Assembly: GCA_047495785.1 (NCBI GenBank)
Contig: JBLDXI010000009.1
Coordinates: 5,332,001 to 5,396,000, forward strand
DNA: 64,000 bases
Source: Lepidodermella squamata
Taxonomy: Eukaryota; Gastrotricha
Reading direction: 5' to 3'
Under the pieces are notes generated by a model, which ran no database searches, was not told the origin of the DNA, and saw only the letters and a list, made by a program, of their open reading frames with translations. This document shows positions 1-11,600 of the stretch, in pieces. The stretch's first letter is position 1; each line of letters begins with the position of its first letter. The translations under genes were made by a program, and so were the position numbers.

Positions 1-183
1 GGAATTTTTACATCGTTTCTGAGCTAAAAGCTGCCGATATTCATATTTTCTACATCAAAAAAATAAAATTACCTTGCGCGAAATTTAGTTTTAGCGCTGC
101 AGTTCCACCTTGCTCGTAGCAAGGTTATTTCATGTTTGTTTTTTTGCAAACACATACCTTGTTCTCAGTCCATGGTACTGTCT

Positions 184-200
184 GCTTCTGTGGCGCAATT

Positions 201-240
<40 letters not shown>

Positions 241-257
241 GAGCCCACCCAGGAGCG
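184..257 (+). tRNA. tRNA-Asn (anticodon GTT)
   Basis: This 74-nt sequence folds as a standard cloverleaf. The 7-bp acceptor stem pairs GCTTCTG with CAGGAGC, with one G-T pair, followed by discriminator G. The A box (TGGCGCAATTGG) and B box (GGTTCGAGCCC) are both intact. The anticodon loop CTGTTAA carries GTT, which decodes Asn. A run of T residues starts at about 261 and fits a Pol III terminator. There is no intron. It is probably a functional nuclear tRNA gene. Confidence 0.95.
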
Positions 258-361
258 CATGTTTTTATTTATTTTTTATTTTTTTATTTTTTATCCTTTT
301 TTCTCCCATTGACAATTTTTATTCGAATTTTTCGATTTCGAGTAGAAAATTAAACAATTTA

Positions 362-1587
362 TTAATAAGGACGTATGGTAATCAACGCAATCACAGTCAA
401 TACAGCAATGAGGTAGAAAGGTCCGGGTAATTTGCAAGACGAGTCGCCCAAATGCCGATGCTCAGTCGTCGGCTTCCTCTTGCCGCGCCAGTTCGCCCGC
501 CGATCCATCAACACGAATGCCGCATCAGAATAGCCGCGGTCTTCAGCCTCCAACAACGCCGTATTCTCCTGTTCATCCGTCGCCTCAATATTCGCGCCGC
601 GATCGAGCAGCAGCTGCAAAATATCCGTCTGCCCGGTTGAAGCGGCCCAAATTAGCGGAGTCCGGCCGTAGATTTTGTCTTTCGCCTCAATATCAGCGCC
701 GCGATCTAGTAACAACTTGACAACCGCATAACGGCCACTCGTGCAAGCGCTTATTAGAGCCGTGAACCCATCCTCGGGTGATACGTTGGGGTCGGCGCCA
801 AAATCAAGTAAAATTTTGGTAACTTCGCGACTTCTTGATAGAGTCAACGCTGAGTAGCCTCCGCCAGCTTTCGCCTCGAAATCAGCCCCGCGTTGAAGGA
901 GCAGTCTTACAACATCAGGGAAGCCTCTTTGAGCTGCAACTATCAACGGGGTGTAGTAACCACTATCCCTAGCGTTGATATTTCCACCTGCGTCGAGGAG
1001 AGCCCGAAGAATATCGACCCGGCCTGTGGAAGCTGCTAGATGCAATGGGGTCTCTTTATTCACCCCCTCTGGAGCATCAGGATCCGCCCCGGCTTTGAGC
1101 AGGGCCTGGACGTTCTTCAAAATCCCGAAATGGACGGCGAAACCCAAAGGACGTCGGCCTTCGTTGTATTCTTCGATATTAGGATCAGCCCCAAATTCGA
1201 GGAGTAGCTCCAACATTTCTAGGCTTTGGTTACATTGAGCAGCTCGGAGGAGGGCTGTAGCGCCCACAATCAGTTCGTAGCCTGAGTACTCGCCAGCGCA
1301 AGAATACGCATCTTGATCAGCTCGGGCATTGACTTCAACCTCCCGGTTATTCAGCATCGATCTAACAGTCGCCAGATCTCCGGAAACGGCTGCTTGGCCT
1401 AATTGTTGAATCTTGGCATAGTAAGCATCTTTTTGAGCAGACTTCATTGGCTGAAAAATGTAAATATTTCGGTTTTCAACAATAATTCAGTGGTAAGGAT
1501 TATTACGTCAGGCTCGTCGACACTGTTTCTAATTGCCGCCACGCCTGAGAGAACGTGAGCCGAAAGAAGCACGAGAAAAGTCAACAT
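362..1587 (-). CDS. Ankyrin-repeat protein with N-terminal signal-like segment and C-terminal membrane helix
   Basis: The model is complement(join(362..1450,1507..1587)), with a 56-nt GT-AG intron in phase 0. Exon 1 starts at the ATG at 1587 and encodes a hydrophobic leader (about residues 2-18, MLTFLVLLSAHVL...). Exon 2 carries about eight ankyrin repeats with typical TPLHLAA, DIL..LL and GAD/GAN motifs. The protein ends in a hydrophobic stretch (FYLIAVLTVIALI) and a short IRPY tail. Total length is about 390 aa. An alternative start at 1447, without exon 1, would give a 361-aa cytosolic tail-anchored protein. Ankyrin repeats bind other proteins. With the leader they would face the lumen or cell exterior, which is unusual; without it they face the cytosol. 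I do not recognise an ortholog. The next gene on this strand (Sec8) ends about 1 kb away. Confidence 0.75.
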
Positions 1588-2631
1588 GGTATTGCCCGCT
1601 ATAGGGGTTCGAATGACGAGTTGCCTCTTTGCTGGTCTTGGCGCGGCGGAAAACAAGCGGTATTATTAATGATCGGTATTGATTATGGTGTTTTCCGTAG
1701 CGTGACACGTAATACTATTTCATAAGTGCAGAAAGAAATTCGTCGAGCTAACAAAGCGGTTGTCTCGATCGATCGGCTGATGCATAGTCAGCGCACTTTG
1801 TAATTATTCTCAACAGGTGTGGGCATGGAGCGCGCCTTCGCCCGCCCAGTGCGACAAACGTAGCGAGAAGATAATTTTTGCGTTAATTATTCATCGGCCC
1901 ATCGAGCAAGTGCCGGGTTAAGAGTGATCAGATGGGCGGATAGCTGCTGTTGATAAACATGCCGCACTCGCGGTAAACATATTTACTCCGAGATTGAGAA
2001 TGCATCACAGAACTGTCTCCCCAAATAGCATAAAGCTCCCCAAAAATCCTTTTTTTATCCACGAAATGTAGTTTTGCCAGTTAAAACAATATTGGTACCT
2101 ATAGAGTAGAATTTCACCTCTGGAGAAAGGCAATTTCAACACCATCTTATGCTCATATATTCCTAGCTCCTACATAGCTGTATGAACGGTTTCAATTCTG
2201 GCTTTCTCGGGAGATTGACGCCTGTCTATCGCGATGAACCTTCCAGAAATTCCCTATCACTAATTGCTCTGCCTAAAATGTAACTTGGCCGGATAACGAG
2301 CTTAGGATGACGGATGAGAAGCTTATGGCTTATGGCTCGAAAAATGTTGTCCTTTCGTCTCAAACCTCCTTACTGCTCTTTCATTTCTGGTTGGAAACAG
2401 TCAAGATTCTCGCATCAGCATTGCCGTAACCGATAAAAATGAAAATTGACGACTATTGATCGAACATTGTATTCGTTTTATTCCAATGAAAGAATGGGAA
2501 TGACTCAATAAATGTTAAATAAATCAGTCGCAAAAGCACAAGCAATGTATATATAGGAATTATCATCAATCTCGCCATTTTGTTCCTTCAAGCCGGCGTT
2601 ACAATAAGAAAAATGTAGTAAAACAGTTCTT
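1588..2631. other. Intergenic, no gene seen
   Basis: This spacer lies between the ankyrin gene start and the Sec8 stop codon. It holds a plausible Sec8 poly(A) signal on the minus strand (AATAAA, 2477-2482), about 150 nt past the stop. Upstream of the ankyrin ATG the minus strand reads CCCCTATAG, a possible splice or trans-splice acceptor 11 nt before the start. I see no other conserved reading frame or repeat. Confidence 0.5.
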
Positions 2632-5600
2632 TCATAGCATATTGCTAGGCCGAGATGACTCAGACATCCGAGCCCTGCTGCCGCCAGAAGGCGCCGGCGA
2701 TGGCCTAGCCTGGACGACATTGGCCGCGCTCTGCTGCAGTTGTTGTTGCTGCCGTTTTTGCTGCAACATAATTTTGTTCTTCGCAACGATCAAATCGCGC
2801 ACTTGTTCGCGGAAACTCTTGAAATCCTCGGCGCTGATGTGCCGATTTTGAGGGCTCTGCTGCATCAAGTTCAACAATATGTCGTACTCACGCTCTGTAA
2901 ACTGCATCGCCCCACCGCTGACAATTTTTTGCACCAAATCCTGAGAAAAACATAATATAAAAATTACTTTAAAATCAAGTAAAAATCATACCGATGGGGA
3001 TAAATACAGAAGTTCATAATAGCGCCTTGCATAGTCTAAATCAGCTTGATTGCAGCCAGCAATACGACTGAAGGCAGCTTGGAGAGCGACGATTGTTCGA
3101 AGCATTTTGTTAAGAATGAATTCGTTGAAAGGTTCGGCAGATTGCTGTTGCGATGAAACGCGGGTTCCAGCGAATCGAACCAACAAAACGGCGGCGAGTC
3201 GCGAGACTCCGGCGAAAACGTACTGCATTTTAGACCGGGAAAGGCCGCCGCCAGATGCTGCCAGCCCACCGGAGCCAGGGCCGAATCGACCGCCTTGATT
3301 TGATGTGATATCCTCATCGTACAAGCCATTTCTAAGATAAAAAATTAATATTAAAATGTTTGATAAAGCAGCATGCAATCTTTCCGAATAGTCTGAGTGA
3401 AATTACAAATTTAAAGCAATCTTTCACTGAAACATCCCCTTCAAATGATGCTCATGTAACTATCATCCCGTGCGATCTCTCCAAAAATTATGTTCTAATG
3501 AACCGTTCCCGCAGTATTCGCAGTATTCGGGAAAGTATGTCGAAAAAGTTTCTGGAAAAAACCGCCAATACCATAGCCAAAAAGCCTACTATTCAATGGA
3601 AAAAGTTCAACGATTACGGAAGCTGGAGTAAAATAGACCGAGAGCCATCTTTCTCACCCCGTGAATATATGAGATGCTTTTAAACCACCAGGGAAGTCTC
3701 AAAAACGCTATAGGTACTATTTCTCGGTACCGCTGTGGAGAGAGAAACAATGCAGAACGAGACATTGACTTAGTGATCAAAACAAGCTGTTGCTGAACCA
3801 CAGCCGCAATTCATGAAACTTTTCAATTTTCCAAGCTCCTCATTTAAAAGATGAATGAACTTCGCCCCCAGCACTAGTATCAGACCACACTGTAGATGGT
3901 CTGCCGACAAATCGAGCTCATGAAAAAGGCTAAATACCAAAATATTTCCTATTTGGAATATGGAATATGGAAAAAATTAGCAAGACGTAAGCACACCTCC
4001 ACAGCGAATAAGCGGCAGGTCTATTGATGTCTTATCAAATGAAAAATGGGTGTTATTTTTAATAATTGTAATTTTCATATAAATTTAAATAAATTTAACC
4101 AGAAACAAATGGACGCTTCTCGGCCTTGATGACTATAGATCAAAAGTGTAGAAAGAGAAGGATGGGTCAGAAAGGCATCCTAGTTATCTATTTTTTTCGT
4201 AATTTGGAATTTGCATATTTTACGGCTATTTATAATGGCCTTGTTCCTTCGGTAAATCTTTACAAATTTGAAATGAAATGATGAAAAATAGGTGAAAAAA
4301 TTTCTCTGGCGCCTTGACCTATATTTCGGAATACGCGCGCACTCAGGTAATTAGCGTGGCCGACTATATTATTGCTGTTAATTATGGGCTGAATTTTATA
4401 TAATTTTTATCTCGCTGATTTTTCACTCGATTTCCATCGGGTAAAATTTGTTAGTCTTCGCTTGGCGAATATTATGTGGCTGCAAATTTTCAATTTTTTT
4501 AAATTAAAATTGGGAGAATTATAGCGTTTTGAAATTTTGAAGTACTGGCATGTGTGAATGACCTAGTGCGTGTGCACGATGGCCTGGTAACAGTCGTGCA
4601 CACATTAGGCACTGTGCACGAAAAAAAATGCGCGCAACGGGTTTTGCAATTTAGGGCAAGTGCCCCAATTATGCAACGAATTTCTATTTTTCGTCCTTAA
4701 CTGCAAACCTGCCGATAATTAATGTTTTCGAGTCGGGGAAAAACGTAGTCGATTGTTTCAGACATGCCCGAAATGGCCCTGATGGCCAGGGCGGCATGGT
4801 CCGATCGCATTTCATGACTTTTAGCCTTTTTATCGTCATTCGCTTATTTTTTATTCCAATTTAGTCTGATTTTCGAGTCAACTTAATGTCTGCTCTGCAT
4901 GAACTCCCTTACGCCGATCGCCTCGATCAAGCAGTCGCCCAAGTAAGGGCGGAGAACATGTCCGGCGTTGAGGCCGCACGTGTCTACGGTGTCAAGAATT
5001 ACACCATTTCGCGGCGCATGAAAAACGGCGATCTTCATCCCCGTGGCCGGCGGACTCTCTTCAAACCGGAACAAGAACGGGCGATTGTGGACCGGTTGCC
5101 CTTGACGCGTGATCGGATTCGCCAAGTCGCTTTCAAGTTTGCTGAAGAGCTGGCAGTCGAAAACCAGTTTAAAGACAGCAGAGCGAGCCAGAAATGGCTT
5201 CGCGGCTTTTTAAAGAGGCATAAAGACGTCGCGGCTCGACGGGCTGAGACTTTATCTTACGCGAGAGCCGCCAGTTTCACGAGGCATCGAATTTCCGAAA
5301 TACCATCGAGCCATCAACCGGCTGTTAATATGGAAAATATTTTGATTTTTTTTTCTCTTTCTTTTTTTCCTGTCAATCAGCTGAAACAACCATCTGCGTT
5401 TGTACTCGTGTACACCAGAGAACTTATTAAAAATATACGTATTTACTTTATTCTTTTTTTGTCGCTCGCTTTTTTAGTCTATTCGATGTTCACGCACCCC
5501 AGCTTCGATCTACATCACTTTTTTGCGTTTTATTTTGCTGTGGCCAGCTCCAAGCAGGTCAGCAATGTCCAATTCGCGCAGTTACACTGAGCTTGCTTAG

Positions 5601-8600
5601 CATTTTCATGGCTATATCGTGTATTTCTATTTCTATTACTATGTATTGTTCTTCGGATATGAAAATGCTCGTTTGATTTAAATTATGCTATCAGTTACGT
5701 CATCTTGCCTGTTGCAAAGGTAGTCGAATATCTCGGTGTATCTTGTCCGTTTGTCTTGTCCATCTTGTTTTATTATGCAAAAGCTAACTATACAGCCCTC
5801 TCGGAAAATCTTAGATCGCGAAGGTGTACTTCGGTCTTCGTGCGTTTCCTTTCCAAAAACCTGAAGATTTCAGGTTGAGACCAGTTTGGTCGAATTCGGG
5901 CAGCAGCTCATTTCTATTCAGCTCATGATATGTTTCGATCACTACACGCACAAGTTCTCGACGGTCCCGAACATTTCGCTTTCGACCGGTCGACGGGAAA
6001 TGTTTTCTGCGTTGACTAATACAAGGCTAGTCCGCGATGAATTTATGGCAAAATGATTATTGTTCAATAAAATATTGTTGCTATGATTTATAATTGCCGA
6101 ACTGTCAGATGCGCGTAATATTTATAATTATTCCACTCTCAGAAACTTTGAAAAATTATTATTTTAAGCGTTGAATTATTATATATTGTTATTGTCCCCA
6201 ATCCGCCCCGTACCCCAATTTAAAATTCAAATCAAATTGCCGAATTCTTTTATATTATACTCAGGTCTTCTGAGCTTAGGTAAGAAGTTAGGCCAACATG
6301 TTAAAAAATTTCAGAATTTCAGGTACAGAATAGCAAATTCGTAATCGCAATTACAGTTATCAAGTGAGTGTCAAGTTTTAGCCGTTATTTGCAATTTGCC
6401 AACAGCCCAGTTATTTCCAATGTTTCAAACGCGGGATTTCGCCATGCTGCAAAGGTTGAAGAGCTCCGGTAACGCATTTTTGTTGTTAGTTTGACATTAC
6501 TATCAAAAAATAATTGATGGAGTGTCTGATCTATAACTTTGTTTTCTCCTACTACACCTTTCCTGTCCTAAATCTGAACTTGTCCAGCAATTATATATTG
6601 TTTTCCTTAACACTGTCAAGCTGCCCTCTCTTGGGCGTATGAGTTTTCAAATAAATAAACAGGGTTTTATAATGCTATAACTTACTCGGAGTTGCTGGCA
6701 CTTGCAGATAGGATGGTTTCCAACTGCGACAGCTCGCTTTCAATTTTGTGAACCAACGCATCAGACTCAGCATCCGAACCCTGGCCAGATCCGCCATGCG
6801 ACGACCCAGACCCCAAATGCTGATCAAGTGGGCCAGTCGTCAGAAACGCAGCACATCGCAGTAGCGTATCAAGGTGCAACGTTAGAAAACACGTATCCGC
6901 AAGTTGCTTCAACTCATTCGCAACATCGAGCAAAACCTGAGATAGACGTGCACATCGCGAGGCGGGTGACGGCAGCTGACTAGACACATTCACTATGGAC
7001 TGGCGGCGCTTTTCGTCCGTATTAAACGACGAGACAAATGACGTTAGCTGCGATACGAACCAATACAAAGAATCACCGAGTCTAGCGAGACCAGCTAATG
7101 AGTCACTGGTTAGAGGCGACCGGCAAGACGCCCCGCCGATACATAACCGCATCATTAGGGCGTCAGCTTTCAACGAAGCGGGTTCGCCCCTGATTTCTTG
7201 AACAATCATGTCGACCTCTCGAGCCAGGTCAGCCGCAATGTCTTCCCTTGTGACGATCACGTCAGTTTCCGGCGAATTCGGGTCGTCTGACGAGGTGATT
7301 TTCGAATCGTTGTGATCGGCCGAATCTCCGGCCTTCAGCAGCGATCTCTCCATTTCGTACCAGACCGCGTTTGTCTTGAACATTCGACTGATATCCGGGT
7401 CTGAGGCCATGATAGCAGCTCGAGTGAGTGGGTTGGTTGAATATTGCTGCTGAGCCGCGTCCTGGCCACGGTATCTAGCCAGCCGCTCGTATGACGCCTT
7501 CGAATGGCTGGATAGCACGCTGAAACACCGTTCGCAGGTCATAGCCAACGGATCGGCGAAGTCGGGTAGAGCTCCGATGAGCTGAATCATGTTTTCCAGC
7601 TGCATTCGCGAGGCTACGAACGGTATCAGGCAGAATCGGATTGTTTCTTGGTCCTTTTTCTGATTCTGAAATGAAGAGAAAAAACAGTGTGAAATGTTGG
7701 AGCGTAATAATTAAGGAGGATTCATTGGTTTCCTTACCTGCTTGGACTTGTGGTGATGGTGGTGGTGATGGCCAGGCGGGTGTTCGGCGACAGAACTGAG
7801 CAGTTCCGCGACTAGCGCATTCGTAGCTGGCAGTGTTGAAAGCGAACTCGGCACTTTGATGAGCCGCATGCCATCCAACATTCGCGGCACTTCGGCCAGA
7901 AACCGATCAACAGCCGCATCCAGACTGTTGATGAAGCCTTGAGCAATTATATTGTGCATCAAAATCTAGGCGGAAATTTAAATTACTTTGAGGTCACTCA
8001 AATTCTCAAAATTTTACCATGACTGAACTGCTTCCTAGCGCTTCCCGTTTTGGCACATCCGGGTCTAGTACTTCGGTAACCTCGCCAACAAAATCAGCGA
8101 TCAAGCCGTACAACGGCGCAACGTTGAAGACTTCAGGCCTGCAGACCAAACTGCGTTGCCACTGGCCGCCAGCAGACGCAACAACGTCACTAAGGGCTAA
8201 CGGCCGTTTATCGAGCACATTCTGGTTGCCATCAGCCGTTGTGCCGTACTGCTGTTGCCTGACTTCGCGCATGTAGATGTCCATGGTTTGAGCTTGCCCG
8301 GAATTAGCGAATCGGAATAACGCGCCGATTTGGGGCGGTTGCTTTCGGCGTGTGAAAAACGGGCTGATATCAACGCTTGAGCTATTGACGTCTTTCGCGA
8401 AGACCAGGGCGGCGAAATCGGCATAGAACTCTGAAAATGTGAAATATTCAAATTATTTAAAATTTGATGGTGAATTTAAGTGGAGACAGGTGCGCTCCAA
8501 CACACGAGGTGATCGCAACAAAATTACAGTTCGCCTACCTCTCCGATAGAGACCTTGACGAAAATAAAGTAAACTCGATCATTTTGCTTCAAAACTCCAT

Positions 8601-11600
8601 TTGAAGTCCTGGTGGGCCAACTGGACAACCCAAATTTTGGGTTCCAGCACGAAATAGGGTTTTCCGGGTTTCCAGCATTCTGCGATCTCACTTTTTTCAT
8701 AAAATGCCTAAACGAGAGATTTGGCGCATTTCGTGCTATTGCAATGCACGACTTACATCCGTTACTTCCAGGGCTAATCTCAATGGCTAAACCAATACCC
8801 CCAAATAGGCATTTGAAATATCTTATGAACCCGATCGGCCCAAGCGTTCAGGTTCACATTGATTTGATTGACATGTCGTCTAAGTCTGACAAGGAATGCT
8901 CTGGATACTACATTGCAAGGACCATACTTCGCGCTTCTCGTGAGCAAAGCTTCAGATAAATCTTTCTACTGACGAGTGTCTCGAATCCTTCCAAAACCGA
9001 ACAAAACCTAAGTTTGCGGAAGCCCTGATGGAGTTACGTGCAAATATGCTTTGAACTTTGAAAGGCAGAAACTTGAATATGAGGTGTGATGATTTGAAAT
9101 AGAGATGAGAGGCTCGCCGTACAGCCAAATTCTGCCAATGACACAAAGCTGCGGCCTTTTGTCTTACAGCCACCCCAAAGCATACCCCAGAAGTCGATCT
9201 AAAATTCTTCGGACCTCTTCATCAACGCATTTGCTGGCCACATTGAATGGTCATGGTGATTTGAGCATTTCGCATCAAACAATGTTGAATGCAATATTTT
9301 CTGTGTTACTAGGTTCCCAATCAAGCCGGCCTACTGCTTGGAATGCGAAACAAATTGTCCAGGATTTCTCCCCGATTGTTTCGACCGCAAGTAGCATCGA
9401 GCGTAGTACGTGCGAAATTACTTGGACGAAGCTTCGAACCAAGCTAAAACAGACATGGCGCATAGTTTTTGCGACGGCGCTATCCGATATCCAGAAAGAT
9501 GCCTGGTAATAATCCGAGACTGTGACTACTGAGACTACGACTGAAATCGAGGCTATTGGTGTTGATATGGTTGATATGGTTGACATGGAAAATGATTTCT
9601 TGGACGAATCAGATGACGAAATATTAGCCTTAGAGGCCAAAGACGACGCCTTTGACGATGACGTATGACATTGCATGTTCATGTTTATGTGTATTTGTTT
9701 TCGTGTATTTCTGGTTGATTTTGACTAAAATAAATAAAAACCGGTGTTTTTTGCCGAGTGTAACCCAGTTGGCAGTTTTTCACAATTATAAGTTATAATA
9801 CTCTGGTCACTTGGTAGATAGATAGTCGATTTTTCAAAGCCAAGGAAAAAAATTAATCTATTATTCAAGCTCACATACCTTGATCATCTCCGCCGAAATT
9901 CGGCCTCGCATCGTCAGGGTTATCGTTTGCGTACAACTGAACCAGCTGGCACAGATAGCCGTCCATAACCGACCAAACGCAGCTCAGCGAATACGGCCCA
10001 GCATCAACGCCAGCCGGCGACTTCCGCGCTTGTTCCAACAACTCGGCGACAATGCGATGAACCGCGAGTACGCATTTGAACTGCGAGAAAATCAACTCGA
10101 TCAAATCACGCAACGACTGGCGGTGCTTGTCCGACAGTGTTAACAAATGCGAAGGCTGCGATGCGTAGGCCAACGGGTTGACGAAAGCGGCCCACGCGGA
10201 CATAGTCGGTGCTGTGACGTGAGCAGCCGGTTCGCCGGACAGGGCCTTCCTATTCTGTTGCTCGACATCGTCTTGATCATCGTCCAAGGTGTCCAAAATC
10301 TGTTGCGTGGCTCGCTTCACAACGCCGGACAGTTCGGTTCGCAAATTTACCTAAATTGAGGAAAAATACAGCATAATTATTCTACCGAACTGAGTAAGGT
10401 CCTCGAAAAGAAACCTAGTCTTAATTAGAATTACATTTTTGGTAGTTTTTGAGAGTGTCTTTGCATTAGCCAGAGTTAGAATTAAATTCATCAATTATTT
10501 AATACAATTTGCCTCAGGTGATTCCATTTTCTATCCATCAGAAAATTCATTTCACAAATTTCATGAATGATTGGCGGAGGTTGCGTTTGAGTTCTACTGA
10601 GTGTCAATGTCTTGTCATTTTTCTGCATGTTTTTCTACAATCTAATATGTTTTTCTAACATGTTTTCTACATTTTTTCCAAGTCCTAATTTTCTGCTTGT
10701 TTCCCAGGAAAATACTTCGGATTTCGTGGGCCAAGGCTTCCTAGCCCAAACCCCCAACACATTCGTTCAGATCTACCATGGCCCCAAATCGATATTGAAA
10801 TTTCCTATAATTACCTTAATTGATAGCTGTTGCCGATTTCGTCATGTGAAAAAAAATTCTGCCTTCTGCCCAAAAGGCGCTCGCGATGTCAAACCAACGA
10901 ATTTATTTTTCTATTATTTTTTAGAGGCAATTATTTCAGTAATTGAAAAGATCAAGCCGAGCGTTCAAAATCCGATTTAGTGACGACTATTAATTCCATT
11001 TCATTCTCGCGTCTTAATAATTGCGTTATGATTATTCATTTTTGATTTTGATGATGGATTCGCATTGACCCTCTGCCAAAACATGCGGCTATTATCGAAC
11101 CGCAACATCAGGGTTACACAAAATGAATTGGACAATTCAATTACAGTCTTCGACCTGGCGCTGAGCAAGCTGATGAGTCATGAAAGGTCGAAAATGTGGA
11201 AAAATGTTTGTTTGGCAATTCCCTATCGCCAGAGAGAGTATGAGAGAATGCTAGCCCAGCTAGAGGAGCGCGTAAGATCGCTAACGCTGGAAAAGGAGAA
11301 GCTCGAAGCCCCTCAGCCACCTCTACCTGAAGCAGCAGTGACGACACCAGCTGAGCGAGTACTACCGTCGAGTCTCTAAATCGCCAAATCAGAGATGTGA
11401 CAATGCTTTTCGAAATGTTCAGTAAATCTCGCGAACAGGCGAAGAACGCTCGGAATCATCTGAAGTATTCTCACGTCTTAATAATTGCGTTACGATTATC
11501 CATTTTTTATTTTGATGATGGCTACGATTCGCATTGACCCTCTGCCAAAACATGCGGCTATTATCGACGATATCTAGAATACAAACCGCAACATCAGGGT

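Larger units (their letters stand above)
3332..6685. other. Sec8 intron 7 (3.35 kb)
   Basis: This intron holds a transposase DNA-binding-domain fragment (4886 to about 5310, plus strand), a GC-richer hairpin near 4562-4609 and a dispersed repeat copy at 6511-6660. The rest is AT-rich sequence in which I see no exon or gene. Confidence 0.6.

Noticed and set aside
110-430. 106-codon plus-strand frame over the left end
   Set aside because: It reads through the tRNA-Asn gene and poly-T tracts and has no protein-like composition.
3036-3329. 97-codon minus-strand frame overlapping Sec8 exon 8
   Set aside because: It is a shadow frame. The Sec8 frame with KMQYVFAG and DLDYARRYYELL is the homologous one, and splice phase supports it.
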